A program made the position numbers and the translations under genes. A stretch of DNA of 64,000 bases from Antedon mediterranea. Its lineage: Eukaryota; Echinodermata; Crinoidea; Comatulida; Antedonidae. Shown piece after piece: positions 10,101 to 22,100 of this stretch. The stretch lies in NCBI RefSeq assembly GCF_964355755.1, contig NC_092674.1, positions 813,001 through 877,000 on the forward strand, written 5' to 3'. The notes under the pieces were generated by a model, which had not been told where the DNA came from, did no database searches, and worked only from the letters and a program-made list of their open reading frames with translations. Position 1 is the first letter of the stretch. Each line of letters opens with the position of its first letter.

Positions 10101-13100
10101 GTCCTTTGTGTTTGAGCTAACCGGGAGCTAACCACGCCGGTGTTAACGTAAACAAAAGCTCCGCATTGTTACTGTACTACAGTTATATTCTGTACGATGT
10201 TTTCTCAACCCGTGAAAACCTGTATTAAACGAAATGTATTTTATACTACAGTAGTTAATAACATGCAAAAAAAAACCTCTAAAAAACGAATTAATGAATA
10301 AGTGCGTATAGATACCAGTTCATTAGTACTACAGCTTACTATATGGGCAAGAACGACTGGTTTTTTGTGAGTAAAATTATTATCGGATGTCAAAAAACTT
10401 CTTTGGCACGCCGCCTAAAAAGAAACCGCTGAACGAGACTTGCGGGAAATGCAGTGCTGAAACCACGTGTGCCTGCCATGCAGTAAAACCACGTGATAGC
10501 ATATTTACCAAACTCGAACGTTCGGCGACTAGACCCGAGTGTGTGAAAATATGTTGCTTTCGCTGTCCGAGCGAAGCAATGAATTGTGAGTATCGAATGT
10601 CAAAAAACTTCTTTGGCACGCCGCCTAAAAAGAAACCGCCGAACGGGACTTGCGGGAAATGTAGTGTTGAAACCACGTGTGCCTGCCATGCATGCAGTAA
10701 AACCACGTGATAGCATATTTACCTAACTCGACCGTTCGGCGACCCGAGTGTGTGAAAAATAGTTTGCTTTCGCTGTCCGAGCGAAGCAATGAATTTTATA
10801 TACTAATTAAAAAATCGACACATTGTAATGGACAAAAATGGTGCAGTACATGTAGTTTTGTAACACTATAAATATCCTCAACCTATTTTTATTCATTATA
10901 TTAAATTCTAGCACCCGCCCTTGGCTTTTTTGTTTTAAATCGCTTTTGTACCAAGCCTTAATGCCTTTGTGTTGTTCCGTGTCCTATTGTCTTTTTCTAT
11001 TCAGTGTATCAAATTCTAACACCCGCCCTTGTTTTTTTGTACCAATTTTGGGGTCTAAGCATAGAGATATTATAGTGACAATTTTGGGGTCTAAGCATAG
11101 AGATATTATAGTGAACTTCACTATAATATCTCTATGCTTAGACCCCAAAATTGGTACAAAATAACATTAACTAAAAAAATATTATTACAGTCATTATTAC
11201 AATTATACAAACACTGTAATCTTAACATGATCAGAGAGGAAAATCATTATAGCGTAAAAAAAAATATTTCTTAATATTTATAAGCAAAGCGTACACAGAA
11301 TGCCTAGTGTTGTACTGTACGGCATCAACAGGTCATCAACCCGCTTTTCAGCAGCGGTAGAACATGGTTGCAATATTGCTGGGATCCAATGGAGTAGAAA
11401 AATATCACGTGCTCTTTGTTGCGCGCTATGACGACCATGGAGATATAAATTGACAGTGTACAGTATACTGTAGGCTACATGATTTTGTTGAGCCTTCTTC
11501 CACAGTTTTAACTCATCATGTGACATTTAAATATAACTTATTTCTCTATGATCATATCAATAATTCAACATGAAATAGAGGCCTCGTTATTAAAAAAATA
11601 TTCTTCCATAAAATGATTCATATGAACAAAATATACTGTATCATGACGATGATTATTGATCGAGTACGCTAGGCCGATCTCAGGCGGTGGTGTACGTGCT
11701 AGACAGTGAACCGGCCGGCTAGATCCCACGGCGGGCTAGCGATTGATATAGACACAGTTTCGCACGAAACTGGCTTTTTGGACGAATTATTCGGCAGATA
11801 AAAATAAACACAACACACACAAGTCGTAGGCTAACTTTATTTATTTTTTAATCATATTGTTTGTGAATGTGAAAGTATTTTATAAACAAACACCAATACA
11901 GCCGACCCTGCTCAACAGTCAGGCTTAGTTTTCCGATGTCATTTGAATATGAATACGGTCGCGAACAATAACAAAAACAGACTCAGGTAGCGAGGTCACG
12001 GCCCGCCCGACGAAAGTGCGTCCAAATCATTGGTTTAGTTTATGAATGGACGCGTCGTGGACGCAAATTGGACGGACACTCGACGCGTCCGTCGCGTCCA
12101 AAAAGGGGCAGTAATTCTCGCTGGTACTGTATACATACAATAATAAAATTAAAGACTTCATATTGAAAATTCATCCATTATTTTTTATTCAGATAACAAA
12201 CAAACATGCCAATCCACATAAACCTTTGTAATGCTTCGGCGGCATAGCTATCACGCGACCGATACACAATGCGCCAAACCATCGCTGTACGCGCTACTGT
12301 GATGCGCGGTGTATGTTATTTCGACATGTACCATTTTGACAATCGTTCGTAACCAGATTAGTTACTTTCAAAAAGTAAAATATTCACGGTCCAGACCGAA
12401 TATACAGTAGTGTCCATATTTATAGTATATACCAATAATTAACCTATCTACCGGATTTCGTAAAAAAAACGCGAAAAACGAAGATCTTCGTGTTTGGCAG
12501 TCAAGCGTTGTGTTTCCAAAAACGAAGATCTTCGTGTTTGGCAGTCAAAGTGTTAATACTGTATCTGAAGTCTCTAAACTACACTAGGCTTAAGATGGCC
12601 TAAAAAAAGTATTGTCATGAAAGGCCTAAATAAAGTGTAAATTGTATCTGGGAAGAAATTTGGATTGAAAGCCTCTGACCAGAGTATCCTTAGAATTACA
12701 GTAAATGCTTACTGATACTAACTGTAACTGTATAACTGTACATTGCAGACAATTGCTACAGTATGCTTGTTATTATTTTAATGTATCGTCATCATCATCA
12801 TCATACGTTGCATAGAGATACTTTACTAACAGTACCTTACTTCCTAACAGATGTTACAATGCCGCCTCTAGGAACCAATGAACATGAAACAACCTCTTTA
12901 TGTTGGGGTAGTCAGTGGAAAATTGCTTGATACTGCATAATACAAACTGGCTACATTTCAGAATTAGAAAACACTATGTAAATATGTGAAAGAATAATAT
13001 TTAGGCGCAACATGTAATTATACTAGTAAAGTATATTATTAGTTACAGTTATTAGTAGTTTAGTACTGTAATTCAGTATGGAAAGAAAAATACAAAATAA

Positions 13101-16100
13101 TTACTGTACAAAAAGTACTGTACTGTAGTTGTGTACAGAAGTAGTGGAATGTACAGTATGTACACATTACTTTACAGTTATGTACAGACACGTGCATTGC
13201 CTGTTTCAGCCTTTATACACAGTACAGTCCTAAGATTACGAAGAAGCCTCTTTAAACCGAACAGAACACAAACAAATTTCACTGATTTATGTACAGTATA
13301 AATGAAAATAAAGAAACATGAACATGGTCATGTTTTCAACACCTAGTCAACTGTTTTTATAATGAAGTCCACATGTTGAAGTTGAGAAAAAGCCTCACTT
13401 AAACAAAGAACAGCAAGGACTTGTGGTTCGTGCAAAGGGCAAACCAACCCCCTGCAATTTATTTTATTATTTTAGTATTATTTTTTCAGAATTGGTTGTT
13501 AAAAGCTACGGTGATACTACTGTTAATGTTATAAAATATTATACCTAAAATGAGGCCAGGTCTAAGTTCAAGCAAACTTTTTGTATTGTAGTAGGCTTTT
13601 CAATACCTGCTTTATGATATCAAATATAATACTATATTATGTATAGCCTGGCTTATGAAATCAAATATAATACTATATTATGTATAGCCTGGCTTATGAA
13701 ATCAAAATTGGAATCATGTTTTGCTGGTCTTCCCTGTTCATCTATCCCTGTACCGTATCCATCCATTCCCTTCCCTGTTCATCTATCCCTGTACCGTATC
13801 CATCCATTCCCTTCCCTGTTCATCTATCCCTGTACCGTATCTATCCATTCCCTTCCCTGTTCATCTATCCCTGTACCGTATCCATCCATTCCCTTCCCTG
13901 TTCATCTATCCCTGTACCGTATCCATCCATTCCCTTCCCTGTTCATCTATCTCTGTACCGTATCCATCCATTCCCTTCCCTGTTCATCTATCCCTGTACC
14001 GTATCCATCCATTCCCTTCCCTGTTCATCTATCCCTGTACCGTATCCATCCATTCCCTTCCCTGTTCATCTATCCCTGTACCGTATCCATCCATTCCCTT
14101 CCCTGTTCATCTATCCCTGTACCGTATCCATCCATTCCCTTCCCATCTCATCCAAATACTGTACAGTATTTATCAAATTGTTGAACATGATAGTTGAATT
14201 ACATCATTTTTTGTTGTTACAGTAGCTCTTCTTTGTTTTACAGTCAAATGTAATTGCTTTTCATACATATGTAGGTTGTAAAGACAGCATGTACATTACA
14301 GTAGTTATCATATTACACACAATAAAATTACAAAGTTTCACAGTATACCGCTGTAGTGTTTAGTATTAAATTCATGGACATGGTGTACTCACTGATTTTG
14401 TTGTTGGATTTCTATGCCGATATCTATCAAAAATCTTTTGTGTAGTAAGATAAGTCTATATTTATTTTTTTGTTGTTGCACATCTCTTGAGAATTGTGCC
14501 TCTGTTATAAAAGAGAAACAATAAAGTTATTATTATTATTATCTATCAAAAATCTTTTAGTATCTTTTCCAAACAGTTGGGATGTACAGTACTGTACTCA
14601 TAACAATAACATACATAGTACAGGAAAGATATGCTCAGAATCAGTAAAAGGTTGAAAAAATTGCAACAGAATTTTTTTCACCACAATGCATTTCTATAAG
14701 GTCCCTATATGAACATACTAAAAGTCTAGAAAAATCCAGGTAGGGGAAATAGGTTTTTTTAAACAAAATGGCCGCCAATGGTGAAAAATGTCTATAGCAG
14801 TTTTTATAATGCTTTTTATATTTCTTTAGTGTCAAACATTTAAACTGCAATATACATATTAATTTAAATGCTATTTAGCAACAAAAACACACATTTAAGT
14901 ATCAAGATATCACCACGGTTATAATAATAGACAACGTAGTCCTATGCATTATAATGCAGGACTACGGTGTCTAATAAAACAGTTCATTTACATTTGTACT
15001 GTCACAACAATAGAATTATACAATCTTAGAATCTATTAATCCATTCATTTTCATTGTCCAGTTATCATCTTCTGTCTATAGGTAGGAATTAAGCATGTGC
15101 TGATGCCGTGGTATTCGTCACAAACAGTGGTACTGGTGGTAAATTTGTCATCAATGGACACATCACGCCATTTGTAACTTTCCATTCCCCAGTCTGTGGG
15201 TTGAAGAAGAGTACTTTCTATCCACTGCTGTACCATGGTAATATACACGCAGGGAATGACATTTTGCAGCATTTGTTGTAGGGGGAATAGACTTTATTTC
15301 AAGTGCTGTTTTGCTTTTTGCTACTTTCTCCCAGAACGTATTCCTCCATACAGTATAGCTACCAATGCCAATTCCTCTGATGCGATGGTTTCTTTTTTTT
15401 TGGAGACGTTTGGTTTTACAGAGTTTGTAAGCATACTACTGCCCAGGTGTTATGACTTTTTAAGACCTTTTCCTATACCAAATAGATGGGATGTAGTATC
15501 ATATCCCTGGATTCCATGTATACTGTAAAAAGCAAACTCATTTTTACAGAGCTTCACACCAAGGACAGACTTTACATGCATTCACAGTGCTCCCCCATCG
15601 AGAACATACAGCATTAAATCAATGAATGAAGCAACCGTGACAGAATATAAATTTAAGAGGAAAGAACACATGGGTCAAACCAACCATATTCATCAATAAA
15701 GAATCAGTGCACATTCCCTCACATATACTATTTCATCATCTATGTGAGACAGTCATACACAATGCATAATTTGGTGAAAAAGAATCTTATACTTTTCCTG
15801 CAGCCCTCTTTTACTCCATTGACTCCATACACACTGCTAGACTACTCAGAAACCTTCATCTCACTGTTTGCTACATCAAACCTTTTGGCCCGAAACAGCA
15901 ACATTTCAAGACACTTATTATGTACCATGTATGTTTGTTACGTTATGTGAAGGCAAAGTAAACTATTGTGTTTAATGGCTATAATTAGGGGCCGTAAGTA
16001 AATTTGGTTTAGGAAAAGGTGTTGGCCTTAAAAATCATCACATCACAGTAGGAGTTGTATGTCAAATTCTGTAAACCAAACAGTTTAAAAAAAAGAAGAA

Positions 16101-19100
16101 AACATTGCATCAGGAATTTGGCATTGGTACCTATATATTATGGAGGGAAGTCAATGGAGACTTTAGACAGCCTCTTTTCTTTGAGAAAGTTGCAAAAACA
16201 AATCTATTCCCTTGCTGCAAAATTTCATTTCGTGAATCTTTATTACCAGGTATAGCAGTGGATAGGAGATACTCTTCAACCCACAGACTAGGGATGGAAA
16301 GTATTGATGACAAATTGACTACCAGCACCAGAGAAACTATTAAAGTTGATTAGATGTACCTATAAATAAGGTTGTAGTAAAATGAATTGCCGTTGCAGAA
16401 AATATGGTTTGGACTGCTGTTCCACTATTTTTTAAGAATGCCACGGCATCAGCACATGCTCAATTCCCCACCAATAGATGGAGGATGAGATACTGACAAG
16501 ATGAAAGTGAAATTACCGCATTTATTTGAATAAATGCCCTTGGTGGTTGATTTTTAAGGAGGGTAGTGGGGGCGTGTAATCGTCGTGAGGAGTTTATTCG
16601 GAGAGGCGTATATTTTTGTGGGTGTAATGTGGGAAACGTGTATAATCAAATAAATACACCCTTTAGATATGAACAAATACAACACCATTCAGTGAATTCT
16701 ATTACAAATAGAGATGTGTTAAAATACAATATTGTGTATAATATGCATGTGGCGGGGCGTACATTCGAGGAAATAAATTCAAAATGATGTCCGATAGGAG
16801 CGGGGGAGGGGGTGCGGTGGCGTAGGTTATTCAAAATGATGTCCTATGGAGGGGGAGGGGGACATTTATTTGATTTTTCTAAATGTAGCGTTTATCCGAA
16901 TAAATACGGTAATAGATTGTGGCGCAAGGATTTTCCCGATGAGGGGGGGGGGGGGGAGAGGGGTGGAGAGCGCAGCCAGCATCAATTGGCTGGGCCGATA
17001 ATATTATACCAGTAAAGGGTAGTTTTACTCACTTTTAAAAATGAAAATCCTTGAAACAGAACTCAATGGGGTATTGTTTTATATTAGGAAATATCATCAT
17101 ATTATTGTCTATATACATAAAAAATAGCCAATTGTGGAGAGGGGATGGGGGGACGGACAGACTCCCTCACCCTTCCCATTTGATCTCCCATCCCTATACC
17201 CCTCCCCACTGGCACCACCAATGTTGTAATATATTGTTATAACAGTACAAATGTAAATGAACTGATTTATTAATAGACACCGTAATCCTATGTATTAAGC
17301 ATAGGAAGGACTGCGTTTTATATATTATTATAACAATAGGGATATATCTAGATACTTAAACATTTGTTTTTCGGCCATTTTCTAATTAACAGCACTTAAA
17401 ATAATGTGTTTATTGTAGGTCAGATCTTCGAAATTGTAAAGAAATATATAAACCATTGTAAAAACTGTTATAAAGTGGTAATTAGATCTATCATTTATGT
17501 TTTTTTGTCCTTTTTTAGGAATTTTCGCCATTGGCGGCCATTTTGTTTAAAAAAACCTATTTCCCCTACCTGGATTTTTCTAGACTTTTAGTATATTCAT
17601 ATAGGGACCTTATAGAAATGCATTGTGGTGAAATAAATTCTGTTGCAATTTTTTCAACCATATTTCATAGTTTTCCTGTACTAACACTTATCCATCCTAC
17701 ATCATCCATCCAATCACATCCCAGTAAGGATATTGTTGAGTAATATGATAGTTGAATTACAACATACATCATTTGTTTTTTGATAGTTTTGTAGTTAAAT
17801 ATGTACAGTTACTGTAATTGCCTCTCATATTGTGTGTGTGTATTGACCATGTTTTTCAATATCTTTATTGTGTGTGTATTGTCCATGTTTTTCAATATCT
17901 TTATTGTGTGTGTATTGCCCATGTTTTTCAATATCTTTATTGGGTGTGTATTGACATGTTTTTCAATATCTTTATTGTGTGTGCATTGCCCATGTTTTTC
18001 AATACTGTACCTTCATATTAAAAAGTCTACATTCAATGAGATGCATAAGAAATGTCTCAAGACAAATTTGTGACAGTAACATCCCCAGTAAACAGCAGCA
18101 TTTGCCGAATAGTTGGAGAGACTACAGCTGTAACCTGAGCCCAAGGAAATAGAGTGACGGCACACAATCAAAGGCTGTTTAATTTACATCACTGCAACCA
18201 AAACCAGTGCAAGATTGAGACCAATTGAACGGGCACAGCGGGAGCAACGACGATCCATTTACACATTGCCGAATTTATCCCAGAAAAATAAAATGATTTC
18301 TCACCGTAGATTGTGTTTTGATCTGACCTGGAATTAACTTTTGCCAGAAAACTCATTTAAATTTCCGTTATTTTTAGTTGGTATCTTTTGTTGCATAAAC
18401 ATGGCAATTGAGAGAAGGATATTGCTTTCAGAATGAGATGTTGATTTTGATAATGAATTTCTCCTTGTAAAGTGTTTGGAGATAATTTGATTATTCCTGC
18501 AGTTTGTACTTACAGTATTATGGTACCTGTACTGCATTTCAATTTGGTTTATGTTGGATTGTGTTTCACAAATTCTTTTTCTTAGAATTGGTAATGGTAT
18601 ATAAATAGTATCTGTATCAGGTTTTGTATTGAGGTATTACTGAAGAAGTACTGCATAGTGCATTGCTCGTAGAATGTTTTCACAAAATCGTGATTCCTCC
18701 AAGGAAACCAAGAACGTTTGGTTGACCACCAGATTTTTTAGTTGAACTTCCTAATATTTTCCCCCAAATTTTACCTTAAACTAGTTGAATGATTGTGATT
18801 TTTAACAATTTTAAGTATCACTTTTTTCTTTAGGATTTTGTAAGTACCTCTGATGGGAGTGAGTCATAATGTTTTATAGAAAGGTTCTCAAAATAATAAA
18901 ATGCATCGCAATCGGTGTAACGAAATAAAAAAACTTGCGATGATAACTCAATACAATTATCTACTGAGTGTGTAACTTAAACTCTTTTGCAATTAATTGT
19001 ACTCCTTGGGAATATCTATGATTTTATATTTAATTCTCAAATTTCATTCCAAATATGATTCTTCGTGATATTGTTTCTACAGTACAACTTTCCAATTATC

Positions 19101-22100
19101 ACGCTTTAATTCCATTCGTGTACGATTGTTTCGACAATGGGCATGCTAGCCCCAGTGGGAATTCCCAGTGGGTTTTTGATAACGTGTCAAGTATGCTCAT
19201 ACCAAACCAAAGACTTCTGGCCTAGAATAACATTATACGCATGCAGGGGAGCGTCCTGTCATTTCTTAATATCAACTGTACATGTTCATATAATACTGTA
19301 GTTCTATTTATTAGTTCATTGTTGACATTTCTGAAATTCTAACATTGAAATTGGATTTATCCTTGGGTAAATTGGAACTTAATTGCATTTTATAAGACCT
19401 ACCATTGAGCAGAGAATGGTTACAAAGGAAAACAAATTTGAAAAACAAAATGTTAAAAACAAGCTACAACAGTACATAGGCATGACATACAAGGTTCTCA
19501 TGAATGATACACGTTTTTAATCAAAAAATACTTTCAACTGTGTGAATAAACAGAAATTAATATAACAGGAAACCTATTACATTTACTGTATGAAGCGTAC
19601 ACAACATTTATATGGCCGTTTAAAGCAAGTTCTGTACTTGCAGATTATCTAGAGGATTCAGATTATATTAGACCTTCTGTACAGTAGGGTGTACTGTATA
19701 CAGGTAAAGTACTGGGTTGAATGTAGATGTATGATGGGTACAGTATGGTATTAAGTGCAAGTACAGTATGGTATTAAGTGCAAGTACAGTATGGTATTAA
19801 GTGCAAGTACAGTATGGTATTAAGTGCGGGTACAGTATGGTATTAAGTGCAAGTACAGTATGGTATTAAGTGCAAGTACAGTATGGTATTAAGTGCGGGT
19901 ACAGTATGGTATTAAGTGCAAGTACAGTATGGTATTAAGTGCAAGTACAGTATGGTATTAAGTGCAAGTACAGTATGGTATTAAGTGCAAGTACAGTATG
20001 GTATTAAGTGCAAGTACAGTATGGTATTAAGTGCAAGTACAGTATGGTATTAAGTGCAAGTACAGTATGGTATTAAGTGCAAGTACAGTATGGTATTAAG
20101 TGCAAGTACAGTATGGTATTAAGTGCAAGTACAGTATGGTATTAAGTTCAAGTACAGTATGGTATTAAGTGCAAGTACAGTATGGTATTAAGTGCAAGTA
20201 CAGTATGGTATTAAGTGCAAGTACAGTATGGTATTAAGTGCAAGTACAGTACTTCTTCAGGTTTGGTGTTTGGTAAAATCTTCCATTTTAATGCTCAGTA
20301 TATTTCTATATCACTACAAATGCTTCTGCAGATAATGAGAGAGATAGAATATAGTAGTTAACATTTATACTGCCTATATTTTCCATTCAAAATTAACAAT
20401 TACCATATTAACAGGTACTCTATAGAAACTTGTTCATGCATGTTTTGTTGTTCTGCTTTTGTTGCTTGATCAGTTAGGTGGAAAATTGCATTAACCATCA
20501 GATGTAAAGTTCTTCTGTACATCACAATTTATTGTCCTTGTTCCAGAGATTGTCAATTATATAATGGAAAAACTGCTGGTGTATCTAAAGTATCCATCAG
20601 TAATCGCAGGTATATTTATAGTTTACTACACATTGCAACCAAAAGACTGGAACCTTGATTCATTTTAGTTGACTTAACTGGGGAATGTCACTTTCACGAT
20701 ATAGAATATAGTCTCAATAAATAGACAAAATGAAAAATTTGTGTTTTTTGTAATTATTAAGTAGTTTTCTTTAAATGGTGAACATGGGTCATCTACTTTA
20801 AGTCTCTGTGAGACGTTATCAGAAGCAAGCAATCTTGACATGGTAGGACAGAATTCAAATTTTAAAACTAATTCCATTAGATTTTCAACGAAAATTTAAA
20901 AATTCAAAATGCATAGAATTGCTGATGAAATACTGTAGCATATTTGGTATGTTTTCTTTAATTTTGTAGAAGAATGATACATGATATCTGATCAATCTTG
21001 TAGGAATCTTGAAATACACTTACTGATTTATGTTTTATCAATAATTACAGTATGAAGTTTGTCTTCTAAGAATATTCCTGAATAACTGAACGTCAAAATA
21101 TGAAATTCATCATTTGTACACAAATACCAACTCATCAATCAGTTCAATTATTTGACAACAGCAGTGCTAGTTAGCATATCAAATTATATTTCTTTAAAAA
21201 GTGAACAATATTCAGTAATAATATTAAATGAATTAAATGTAAATTATAATCCTAACTGTATAGTAATTTTAGTAATATTGTAAGAGTCCACTATTAATTT
21301 GTAATACTGTAAATTAATATACAGTATATAATAATGATAATTTACAGTATCTTTAGAAAAGTGGGATAATCCAATTATGATTCTATAATTGTGAACTTTA
21401 TTTGTTCATCTTTGGTCATACAAATACATTTTTCTAATTCATGAATATAATTACAGTACCTACAATTATTAAACTTTAGTACACCAACTAACAGTATTCC
21501 GATGTACTATTTAGTAAGTCTTTATAATTTGCTTATTTTCCAAATCTATCCAAAATATTTATGTTTGATAGTGTTTTACAATATTCTAAGTGTTTGTGAA
21601 AACTGTAATAAGTTCACGTCAACACAAACATCCTGTGCCCAAATCATCTTCGTTTAATCTACGTTCCTGTCGTGATGTTTGCCAAGTATTCAATTGCCAT
21701 TACTCTAATCGTAACGCAAACTCTTGAACAAACACCATACTATTGTCTTGTTTGCTTGGACTCGGATAAAAATGTGAAACAGGTGAAGTAAAGTATGTGT
21801 CATATCTAGTTTATATATTTAACCATGGTCTGTGGTTTAATTTGCTAAAAGTATGGCTGTTGGCCAGAGTATATTGCACTCAGCCCTATATAGTCCCTCA
21901 GTTAATCTGACTTGTCTTTCCTTAACACATATGTATGTTAAAACATGTACAGTAGACTACAAGATACCAACATTTTGAACCAGTACTTCACCATTTATAT
22001 AAATTAGAGTAGTACTACTGTACCTGTACTTTGAACTTACTGTACTGTACCTTAGATATGTATTATGTACTGTACAGTATCTACAGTATTAATTATCAAT

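Larger units (their letters stand above)
9979..12129. mobile_element. Nested TIR transposon with ACGCGT subterminal repeats
   Basis: Inverted ends CAGTACCAGCGAGAATTACT and its exact complement, over at least 24 bp, with TA on both sides (9977-9978, 12130-12131). Both subterminal zones carry clusters of GACGCGTCC-like words, locally far more GC-rich than the surroundings. No transposase was recognised. The TA duplication fits Tc1/mariner or ISL2EU-type elements; the class is open. Confidence 0.8.
9489..12552. mobile_element. piggyBac-like non-autonomous element with TTAA target duplication
   Basis: TTAA at 9485-9488 and 12553-12556 flank inverted ends CACTTTGACTGCCA and TGGCAGTCAAAGTG, the CCCTTTGACTGCC-like termini and TTAA duplication typical of piggyBac. 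The right end is partly doubled: ACGAAGATCTTCGTGTTTGG recurs near 12480 and 12520. No transposase was recognised. About 0.9 kb belongs to this element; the rest (9979-12129) is a nested insertion. Confidence 0.85.

Noticed and set aside
10380-10710. Open frames of about 107 codons on both strands
   Set aside because: They come from the 210-bp tandem duplication inside a transposon. No domain is recognised, and both strands are equally open.
13639-14225. Three overlapping plus-strand open frames of 158-181 codons
   Set aside because: They are three readings of one 41-bp minisatellite. The unit lacks stops and 41 is not a multiple of three, so every frame repeats the same peptide blocks.
16055-16353. 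Overlapping open frames on both strands near the palindrome
   Set aside because: They are short, match no family and lie in the arms of the inverted repeat.
17801-18073. Cysteine-rich open frames
   Set aside because: They are produced by the 37-bp minisatellite.
19738-20250. CRISPR-like look of the 23-bp array
   Set aside because: There are no spacers between units, and the context is an animal intron. It is a plain tandem repeat. The same holds for 46871-47264 and 48527-49556.
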